Shown: in pieces, positions 1 to 5,743 of the stretch
Numbering within the stretch: the first letter of the stretch is position 1
How the letters are laid out: each line of letters starts with the position of its first letter
The notes under the pieces: generated by a model
Databases searched by the model: none
Told to the model about the DNA's origin: nothing
The model's input: the letters and a program-made list of their open reading frames with translations, nothing else
Translations under genes and position numbers: made by a program
Assembly: GCA_028694875.1 (NCBI GenBank)
Contig: JAQVKB010000049.1
Span: forward strand, 1-7,458
Reading direction: 5' to 3'
DNA from: Candidatus Izemoplasmatales bacterium
GTDB lineage: Bacteria; Bacillota_I; Bacilli_A; Izemoplasmatales; Hujiaoplasmataceae
Length of the DNA stretch: 7,458 bases

Positions 1-82
1 TAGTAAACTAGTGCGTTCGACTTGCATGTATTAGGCATGCCGCCAGCGTTCATCCTGAGCTAGGATCAAACTCTCCATTTAT
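1..82 (-). rRNA. 16S ribosomal RNA, 5' end only (partial)
   Basis: Read on the minus strand, this begins with AGAGTTTGATCCTAGCTCAG (positions 74-55), continues through GATGAACGCTGGCGGCATGC and CTAATACATGCAAGTCGAAC, and reaches the V1 region at the left edge. These are the universally conserved first bases of small-subunit rRNA. The mature 5' end is placed about eight bases before AGAGTTT, by analogy with Bacillota 16S; the exact processing site cannot be read. Only about 5% of the gene is present; the rest and any 23S/5S genes lie outside the window. The GGCGGCATGCC form fits Bacilli and Mollicutes. The 27F primer site carries one mismatch (A for G at primer base 14). The gene is transcribed from the promoter at 199-227. 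Confidence 0.97.
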
Positions 83-151
83 ATGAATTCGTTTTTTTTA
101 GCTCATTATTTTTTTTGAATTGGCTTGTTGTTTTCGTGTTTGTTATCTATA

Positions 152-166
152 CAGTTTTCAAAGACC
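152..166 (-). promoter_or_regulatory. boxA-like antitermination element in the rRNA leader
   Basis: The minus strand reads GGTCTTTGAAAACTG about 70 bases upstream of the mature 16S end and 30-40 bases after the predicted transcription start. The CTTTGAAAAC core matches the boxA-type sequence found in Bacillota rRNA leaders and spacers, which binds NusB/NusE(S10) and makes polymerase resistant to early termination. Position and sequence both fit. I did not identify convincing boxB or boxC partners. Confidence 0.6.
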
Positions 167-171
167 TAGAT

Positions 172-192
172 GCATGTGCACTTTGCACGTGC
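172..192 (-). other. 5'-terminal hairpin of the pre-rRNA leader
   Basis: The minus strand reads GCACGTGCA, AAG, TGCACATGC. These arms form a 9-bp stem with a single C-A mismatch and a three-base loop. No T-run follows, so this is not a terminator. It starts at, or within a base or two of, the transcription start predicted from the promoter at 199-227, so the nascent rRNA precursor would begin with it. A role in 5'-end protection or leader processing is inference. The RNase III stem flanking 16S cannot be assessed because its 3' partner is outside the window. Confidence 0.5.
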
Positions 193-198
193 TTCCAT

Positions 199-227
199 AT
201 TTTACCATAGGGGATGGGGAGTGTCAA
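199..227 (-). promoter_or_regulatory. rRNA operon promoter (sigma-A/sigma-70 type)
   Basis: On the minus strand there is a perfect -35 TTGACA (227-222), a 17-bp spacer and a -10 TAAAAT (204-199; five of six matches to TATAAT). Transcription should start near 191-194, giving a leader of about 110 bases before 16S. The upstream DNA (228-262) is rich in A and T tracts and could serve as an UP element. No second tandem promoter of similar quality was found in the leader, although rRNA operons often have two. Confidence 0.85.
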
Positions 228-275
228 CCATTTTTAACCGTGATTTGGAAACTTTTTTTCTCGGTTGAAAAATGG
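228..275. repeat. Imperfect inverted repeat abutting the rRNA -35 box
   Basis: On the plus strand CCATTTTTAACCG (228-240) faces CGGTTGAAAAATGG (262-275). The arms are reverse complements apart from one extra base in the right arm, and are separated by 21 bases. The left arm touches the -35 hexamer directly. The right arm includes the T-tract and last three stem bases of the terminator at 268-292. It may be a protein-binding operator or a symmetric AT-rich UP region, or it may be chance in AT-rich DNA. Confidence 0.45.
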
Positions 276-292
276 GGCCACCAAGAGCCCCA
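268..292 (-). terminator. Intrinsic terminator of the diguanylate cyclase gene
   Basis: On the minus strand TGGGGC (292-287), an eight-base loop and GCCCCA (278-273) form a GC-rich 6-bp stem followed by TTTTT (272-268). It lies 40-64 bases past the cyclase stop codon and about 40 bp before the rRNA -35 box, so it separates the cyclase transcript from the rRNA operon. The T-run is short, so some read-through is possible. Confidence 0.78.
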
Positions 293-312
293 CTTAGCGA
301 AAATCAACCTTA

Positions 313-331
313 TTATCCACGCGCGTACGCG
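313..331. other. DnaA-box-like site next to a CGCGTACGCG palindrome
   Basis: The plus strand has TTATCCACG (313-321), one base off the DnaA box TTATCCACA, directly followed by the perfect 10-bp palindrome CGCGTACGCG (322-331). The palindrome ends at the cyclase stop codon. Only one such box was seen and there is no AT-rich unwinding region or dnaA/dnaN neighbour, so this is not evidence of an origin. An eight-base core match could arise by chance in a window of this size. Confidence 0.25.
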
Positions 332-1993
332 TTATGGACGTGTTGTATTTTTGTTTTGATACATTCTTCTATCCGCAATTCGGAAGAGTTCTTCTATCCC
401 CGTACCTTCTTCAGGAAACGACGCGCTACCCACTGAGAAGGTCACAGGAATCCATTGTTTTCCTTGTCGGAATTTGTTTTTTTCCAGCGTGTCGCGGATT
501 CCATCAAAGAAGAGTTCCGTTTCGGCGAGATCGACCTCTGGCAGCAAGACTGAGAACTCATCTCCGCCGATGCGACCAATGATGACATCTTTCGGCGAGG
601 CTGCGACAATCGCATCGACGAAATGGCGGATATACGCATCGCCGATATCATGTCCATACGTATCGTTGATGGTCTTAAGGTGATCGATATCGATCACGGA
701 GAGTGTCGCTGATCGCTTTCGGTTTTCAAATGCCGCAATCAAACTTTCTTTAAAATGGCGTCTCGTAAAAACCCCGGTTAACTCATCAAATTGAGAGGGG
801 CGAATCGATTTTTCGTACAATTTGTGGATCGCGATCGTAATCTCGACTTCTTTCACAAATTGACGAACCAAGTCTTTATCATCTTCTGTGAAAATATCTT
901 CGGATACAAAGTTATCGAGATTCATCGAACCGAAGAATTCACCATCATATTTGAATGAACATGTTAAACACGATTTCGCAACTTTCGCGACGACTTCACG
1001 AAATTGTCCAAATTTCTCTTCACCAAAACTTACCGTGTCAAACGTCTCAAGATTGCGAATAATGGTAGGTTCATATTTGTCTTCTAAACTCGATTGAAAC
1101 AGTTCCTCGACATGAAGGGTGATCATTTTCAGTTTGGCAAGATTATATCCTACCGCGGCGCGATACTCCATCTCTTTGCCGTTATAAACCAAAATCGATC
1201 CAGCTTGAGCTTTGGGAACGAGTTTCATGGCTTCTTCCAAGACCAAATGCAAGACATCGTCCAATCGCTCTGTTTTCAAGATTTCTGTGGTGACTTTCAT
1301 CAGCGATTCGGTAACCATATTGCTTCGATGCAACATATTATAAGCCGTTTTCAATTCATCGATAATCGAAGCTTGATCGTGACTCTTGGATGCGATTTGA
1401 TCGATCATCGCTCTTTGCTGTAAAAAGATTGCATAATGAAGGTATGTATAGACAAATCCAATCACGCCTGCCAAGAGAGAGATTCTTAATGCATGGAAAT
1501 AGATGGGAGACCAACCGTGATATAGATAGACAATCAAATTGAAAGCTAGGATTGAAAAGGAAAAGAACAACATTCGTTGTTTCGCGGGGAAAATATGGAC
1601 AACCGAAGCCGCAATCATCGAGATCATAAACGACTCATACTGGTTGGAATAACCCAAATACATCCAAGTAATAGAAACGCCAGTTGCAACCACCAAATAA
1701 GGATACACTTCGGCAAGGACTTTGGTAATCCACAATTCACTTGGTATTTTTTTGAGGACGGCAAGAAGTTGCAGGATAGCCAACAAAAACAAGACACCAG
1801 AAGTAATCAAGAAGATTCCGTGAAAAGCTAGTTCATTCGACTTTACCAAGAAAAACGAAAAAAACTCAAGAATTGCGAAGGTGAATGCGGAGAGCATTCC
1901 CATCACTAAATTGAATTCTTGGGCGTTGTTACTGGCGGCCACATGGCGCAAGTTGGTAAAGATCCATTGTAATTTCTGTTTCAAAAAATTCAC
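332..1993 (-). CDS. Membrane-anchored GAF-GGDEF diguanylate cyclase
   Basis: Predicted to condense two GTP into cyclic di-GMP at the inner face of the cell membrane. Numbering from the GTG start (553 aa): six hydrophobic segments at about 28-50, 56-80, 92-114, 121-137, 140-159 and 168-191; a helical linker (~200-240); a GAF-type sensor domain (~240-390) with GSMNLDNF and a CLTC cysteine pair; and a C-terminal GGDEF domain (~402-549). The GGDEF domain holds FDELTGVFTRRHF, the metal-binding DIDHLKTIND, GHDIGD and an intact GGDEF signature (476-480, positions 554-568), so activity is likely. The inhibitory RxxD site upstream of GGDEF is absent (SPKD there). The GTG start is chosen because AAGAAGGA lies six bases upstream and the predicted transcript begins near 2022. 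A TTG at 2009-2011 would add six residues but has no ribosome binding site and a leader of only about 11 bases. The gene stands alone, with its own promoter and terminator, between rpoC and the 16S gene. The GAF ligand cannot be told from sequence. Confidence 0.9.
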   Translation of the reverse strand: MNFLKQKLQWIFTNLRHVAASNNAQEFNLVMGMLSAFTFAILEFFSFFLVKSNELAFHGIFLITSGVLFLLAILQLLAVLKKIPSELWITKVLAEVYPYLVVATGVSITWMYLGYSNQYESFMISMIAASVVHIFPAKQRMLFFSFSILAFNLIVYLYHGWSPIYFHALRISLLAGVIGFVYTYLHYAIFLQQRAMIDQIASKSHDQASIIDELKTAYNMLHRSNMVTESLMKVTTEILKTERLDDVLHLVLEEAMKLVPKAQAGSILVYNGKEMEYRAAVGYNLAKLKMITLHVEELFQSSLEDKYEPTIIRNLETFDTVSFGEEKFGQFREVVAKVAKSCLTCSFKYDGEFFGSMNLDNFVSEDIFTEDDKDLVRQFVKEVEITIAIHKLYEKSIRPSQFDELTGVFTRRHFKESLIAAFENRKRSATLSVIDIDHLKTINDTYGHDIGDAYIRHFVDAIVAASPKDVIIGRIGGDEFSVLLPEVDLAETELFFDGIRDTLEKNKFRQGKQWIPVTFSVGSASFPEEGTGIEELFRIADRRMYQNKNTTRP

Positions 1994-1999
1994 TACGTT

Positions 2000-2007
2000 T
2001 CCTTCTT
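2000..2007 (-). promoter_or_regulatory. Ribosome binding site deciding the cyclase start
   Basis: The minus strand reads AAGAAGGA, then AACGTA, then GTG. The AGAAGGA core pairs with the Bacillota anti-Shine-Dalgarno sequence, and the six-base spacing to GTG (1993-1991) is good. This favours GTG over the in-frame TTG at 2011, for which no such site exists. Confidence 0.7.
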
Positions 2008-2028
2008 TCAAGGAGTATCTGCATGCAC

Positions 2029-2058
2029 ATTATAAACCCAACAAACAATAAATATCAA
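2029..2058 (-). promoter_or_regulatory. Promoter of the diguanylate cyclase gene
   Basis: On the minus strand there is a -35 TTGATA (2058-2053; one mismatch to TTGACA), an 18-bp spacer and a perfect -10 TATAAT (2034-2029). It sits just after the rpoC terminator. The predicted start near 2021-2023 gives a leader of about 28 bases to the GTG codon. That is too short for a riboswitch, so no RNA-level c-di-GMP feedback is visible. Confidence 0.75.
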
Positions 2059-2065
2059 GAAAATC

Positions 2066-2095
2066 AAAGAAAAAAGCCCTTTTTCAAGGGCTTTT
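2066..2095 (-). terminator. Intrinsic terminator of the rpoBC operon
   Basis: On the minus strand AAAAGCCCTT (2095-2086), a GAAA tetraloop and AAGGGCTTTT (2081-2072) form a perfect 10-bp stem, followed by TTCTTT. It begins four bases after the rpoC stop codon, marking rpoC as the last gene of its operon. Confidence 0.92.
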
Positions 2096-2099
2096 GAAA

Positions 2100-5000
2100 C
2101 TATTCTTCGAAATCGGCGTAAAGATCTTCTTCTTCCTCAGGCATTTCATACTCGAGGTTGGTATGACGAAGAATTCCGGTACCGGCAGGAATCAATCCAC
2201 CGATAATGACGTTCTCTTTCAAACCAAGAAGTGGGTCAATCTTTCCACGGATTGCGGCATCCGTTAAGACACGAGTTGTTTCCTGGAAGGATGCGGCGGA
2301 GAGGAACGAATCGCTTCTCAAAGAAGCTTTCGTGATACCTAACAAGACCGGTTTCGCAATCGCAGGGCGCAATCCTTTCGCGAACGCGACTTTGTTGGCG
2401 TCGATAAATTCATTGACCGAGATCTGAGATCCTGGTAACAAATCAGTATCGCCTTCCAAAATCACGTTGACGCGGCGCGTCATTTGACGAATGATGATTT
2501 CAATGTGTTTATCAGAAATGTCAACACCTTGACTACGATACACTTTTTGAACTTCCTTCAAAATGTATTGTTGGACGGTGGCCATATCCGAAACGCGAAG
2601 CAATTCTTTCGGGTCAATCGCACCTTCAGTAAGTTGCATCCCGGCGCGAACATCTTGGCTTTTCTCCACAAGAGGTTGAACATTCGAATTGGTTTCGTAT
2701 TTCTTCGCTTCGATGTCGTTGCCGACAAAGATGAAGAAACGTTCTTCGACCGGTTGAATGTCCGTGACAGTCCCATTGATTTCAGAAATGATCGCTTTCG
2801 CTTTGGATTTACGCGCTTCAAACAATTCTTGAACACGTGGCAAACCTTGGGTAATATCGTCTCCCGCGACACCTCCAGTATGGAAGGTACGCATCGTGAG
2901 CTGTGTTCCAGGTTCACCAATCGATTGCGCCGCAATCGTACCGACGGATTCTCCGACTTCGGCTTTTTCACCGGTCGCAAGGTTTTGTCCATAGCACTTA
3001 CGGCAGATACCGACATGGCTTGAGCAAGTCAGTGCGGTACGAATTGGAACAGAGATTTCTTGGACTTCATCCGGGTTCGCGGGGTTGACACCACTCGCGA
3101 TAATCGCATTCGCGATTTCTTCCGAGATGTATTGGCTACGTTTGACAAGAACTTCGCCGGTCCAAGGATGGATGACATCGCTGGAAGCATAACGTCCGTA
3201 AATACGGTCAAACAAGGATTCGATTTCTTTACCATCGCGATCGAGGAACGCTTTGACGCGAACGCCTTTGTCCGTGCCACAATCTTCTTCGGTAATGACA
3301 ACGTCTTGGCTGACATCAACCAAACGGCGCGTCAAGTATCCAGATTCCGCGGTTTTCAACGCGGTATCGGTGGAACCTTTCCGAGCACCATGGGTCGAGA
3401 TAAAGAACTCGGACATCGTCAAACCTTCACGGAAACTGGCCTTAATTGGCAATTCGATGGTGCCACCAGAAGGGTTCGCCATCAATCCACGCATACCGGC
3501 AAGTTGGGTAAAGTTGGAGATGTTACCACGAGCACCGGAATCAGACATCATGAAGATATGATTGTTTTTGTCTTGTTCTTGTTCCAAACCACGTTGGATT
3601 TCGTCTTTCGCTTTGGCCCATTCATCGATGACGAGTTTCGAACGTTCCGAATCGGTCAATAGACCCATATCGTACATGTCCGAGATGTCGTCGACTTGGT
3701 GGTCATGCGCTTCCAAGATTTCTTGCTTTTTCGAGTACACTTTAACATCCGAGGCTGCGACCGTGATGCCAGCCACCGTCGAATACTTAAAGCCGATGTT
3801 TTTCATTTTGTCGAGCATCTTCGAAGTCTCGTTGATTTTGTACTTCGCGAAGATTTGCGCGATGATCATCGACAAGAATTTCTTTTTGAAAGGAGAAACG
3901 ACTTCCATCGCCTTGATGGCTTCAGGGATGTTCGTTCCAGGTGCCAAGAAATACTTACGAGGCGTTTCATCTTCCAAATTGTATTTCGAAGGTTCGTTGA
4001 TAAAGGGGAACGAGGCCGGGAGAATCGTATTGAAAATCAGTTTCCCTGGCGTCGTCACGAGGTAATGATCCTCGACGCCTTCTGGCATCGGATGGCGAAG
4101 CGCGGTGGCGCGAATCGCGATACGACTATGAAGGGTCAAGTACTTGTTCTCGTAAGCCATGATGACTTCGCTTTCGTCGCGGAACACAGAACCTTCGCCG
4201 ATGTCTCCAGGAGTTTCAAGTGTCAAGTAATAGTTACCAAGAACCATGTCTTGAGACGGGGTTACAACCGGTTTTCCATCTTTGGGGTTCAAAATGTTGT
4301 TGGAGGCAAGCATCAAAACGCGGGCTTCCGCTTGGGCTTCTTCGGAAAGCGGTACGTGGACCGCCATTTGGTCTCCATCGAAGTCGGCGTTGAACGCGGT
4401 CGTCACGAGAGGATGAAGGCGAATCGCCTTTCCTTCGACGAGTTTCGGTTCAAACGCTTGAATGCCAAGTCGGTGAAGCGTCGGCGCACGGTTGAGGAGG
4501 ACGGGATGTTCTTGAATGACATCTTCCAAAACGCCCCAAATGCGACCGTCGAGTTTTTCAATGTATTGCTTGGCCATTTTGATGTTCGCAGCGATGCCTC
4601 TCGCGATCATCTCGCGAATGACAAATGGCTTGAACAAAATGATGGCCATTTCTTTGGGTAGACCGCATTGGTACATTTCCAAATCCGGTCCGACCACGAT
4701 GACGCTACGACCGGAGTAGTCGACACGCTTTCCGAGCAAGTTTTGACGGAAACGGCCTTGTTTACCACGGAGCATATCGGAAAGCGATTTGAGCGCACGA
4801 TTGCGTTCGACGACGACCTTACGGCCGCGTTTCGAGTTGTCAATCAACGCGTCAACGGCTTCTTGCAACATCCGCTTTTCGTTCTTCGTAATGAGGTGCG
4901 GGGCACCTTGTTCGAATTGACGTTTGAGACGGTTGTTACGATTCAAGATGCGGCGATACAAATCGTTGAGGTCGGTGGTCGCGAAACGTCCACCGTCGAG

Positions 5001-5726
5001 TTGCACCATTGGACGAAGATCCGGAGGAATGACTGGAAGAACTTCCAAGACCATCCACTCGGGATTGTTGTCGGAGTTTTTAAAAGCTTCGACGACATTC
5101 AAACGTTTGATGATTTTCTCGCGACGTTGTTTCGATGCGCTCTTGAGTTCGATACGAAGCGCCAATGTTTCTTTTTCAAGATCGATGCGCTTGAGCAAAT
5201 ACTTGACCGCTTCGGCGCCAGTTAACGCGCGGAAGCGACTGCCGTATTCGAAATAGTAATGGGTGTAGTCGGCTTCGGACAAAATCTGCTTGTAAGCGAG
5301 ATCGGTGTCACCGGCATCGACAACAATGTAGGAAGCAAGGTAAACGACTTCTTCGAGATCCTTGCTCTTGATATCAAGAAGGATCGCGAGGCGGGAAGGC
5401 GAATTACGAAGGTACCATGCGTGGACAACCGGAGCCGCAAGCTCGATGTGCCCCATGCGTTCGCGACGGACTTTGCTTTCCGTATATTCGACACCACAAA
5501 CTGGGCATTTCTTCCCAGGATGGGCGCTGCGCTTCGATTTGTTCGAGCAAGCGCATTGGTAGTCTTTGGTTGGGCCAAAGATGACTTCGCAGAAAAGACC
5601 ATCCTTTTCCGGTTTCAATGTCCGGTAGTTGATCGTTTCATGCTTCTTGACCTCGCCATAGGACCAGCTTCGGATCTCTTCAGGAGAGGCGAGCCGGATT
5701 TTCAGATGAGAGAATTTCTGAGACAT
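2100..5726 (-). CDS. rpoC: DNA-directed RNA polymerase subunit beta'
   Basis: Beta' carries the catalytic magnesium site of the transcription machinery and pairs with beta. The gene is full length at 1208 aa, close to the ~1200 aa usual in Bacillota, and lacks the large proteobacterial insertion in the trigger loop. Visible in order: N-terminal zinc finger (C58, C60, C74, C77); the NLLGKRVDYSGRSVIVVGP block (329-347); the catalytic NADFDGDQMAVH with D448, D450, D452; the bridge-helix region (~766-805, STHGARKGSTDTALKT); second zinc site (C816, C901, C908, C911); the trigger loop (~928-952, SIGEPGTQLTMRTFHTGG); and an acidic tail (EMPEEEEDLYADFEE). The ATG start begins 17 bases after the rpoB stop, with a GAAAGG ribosome binding site overlapping that gap. 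The stop is TAG, followed at once by a terminator. The zinc finger is divergent between its cysteine pairs (13 residues, SNKSKRSAHPGKK). The usual downstream rpsL-rpsG-fusA-tuf genes are not here. Confidence 0.99.
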   Translation of the reverse strand: MSQKFSHLKIRLASPEEIRSWSYGEVKKHETINYRTLKPEKDGLFCEVIFGPTKDYQCACSNKSKRSAHPGKKCPVCGVEYTESKVRRERMGHIELAAPVVHAWYLRNSPSRLAILLDIKSKDLEEVVYLASYIVVDAGDTDLAYKQILSEADYTHYYFEYGSRFRALTGAEAVKYLLKRIDLEKETLALRIELKSASKQRREKIIKRLNVVEAFKNSDNNPEWMVLEVLPVIPPDLRPMVQLDGGRFATTDLNDLYRRILNRNNRLKRQFEQGAPHLITKNEKRMLQEAVDALIDNSKRGRKVVVERNRALKSLSDMLRGKQGRFRQNLLGKRVDYSGRSVIVVGPDLEMYQCGLPKEMAIILFKPFVIREMIARGIAANIKMAKQYIEKLDGRIWGVLEDVIQEHPVLLNRAPTLHRLGIQAFEPKLVEGKAIRLHPLVTTAFNADFDGDQMAVHVPLSEEAQAEARVLMLASNNILNPKDGKPVVTPSQDMVLGNYYLTLETPGDIGEGSVFRDESEVIMAYENKYLTLHSRIAIRATALRHPMPEGVEDHYLVTTPGKLIFNTILPASFPFINEPSKYNLEDETPRKYFLAPGTNIPEAIKAMEVVSPFKKKFLSMIIAQIFAKYKINETSKMLDKMKNIGFKYSTVAGITVAASDVKVYSKKQEILEAHDHQVDDISDMYDMGLLTDSERSKLVIDEWAKAKDEIQRGLEQEQDKNNHIFMMSDSGARGNISNFTQLAGMRGLMANPSGGTIELPIKASFREGLTMSEFFISTHGARKGSTDTALKTAESGYLTRRLVDVSQDVVITEEDCGTDKGVRVKAFLDRDGKEIESLFDRIYGRYASSDVIHPWTGEVLVKRSQYISEEIANAIIASGVNPANPDEVQEISVPIRTALTCSSHVGICRKCYGQNLATGEKAEVGESVGTIAAQSIGEPGTQLTMRTFHTGGVAGDDITQGLPRVQELFEARKSKAKAIISEINGTVTDIQPVEERFFIFVGNDIEAKKYETNSNVQPLVEKSQDVRAGMQLTEGAIDPKELLRVSDMATVQQYILKEVQKVYRSQGVDISDKHIEIIIRQMTRRVNVILEGDTDLLPGSQISVNEFIDANKVAFAKGLRPAIAKPVLLGITKASLRSDSFLSAASFQETTRVLTDAAIRGKIDPLLGLKENVIIGGLIPAGTGILRHTNLEYEMPEEEEDLYADFEE

Positions 5727-5743
5727 TCAGGTCACTACCTTTC

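Noticed and set aside
120..359. A 79-codon plus-strand open frame over the rRNA leader and promoter
   Set aside because: It covers the rRNA promoter, the terminator and the end of the cyclase gene on the other strand, and its sequence resembles no known protein.
1994..2011. TTG at 2009-2011 as the start of the cyclase
   Set aside because: It lacks a Shine-Dalgarno sequence and lies only about 11 bases from the predicted transcription start, whereas GTG at 1993 has a well-spaced AAGAAGGA.
1994..2035. A c-di-GMP riboswitch in the cyclase leader
   Set aside because: The predicted leader is only about 28 bases, far too short for a GEMM-type aptamer.
2484..3662. Other long plus-strand open frames opposite rpoC (for example 2484-3023 and 3060-3662)
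   Set aside because: Shadows of the rpoC reading frame with no recognisable domains.
3696..4661. A 321-codon open frame on the plus strand, antisense to rpoC
   Set aside because: It lies wholly opposite the conserved catalytic part of rpoC, its product looks like a low-complexity mix rich in Arg, Phe and Asp, and no ribosome binding site or promoter supports it. Codon bias in rpoC explains the open frame.
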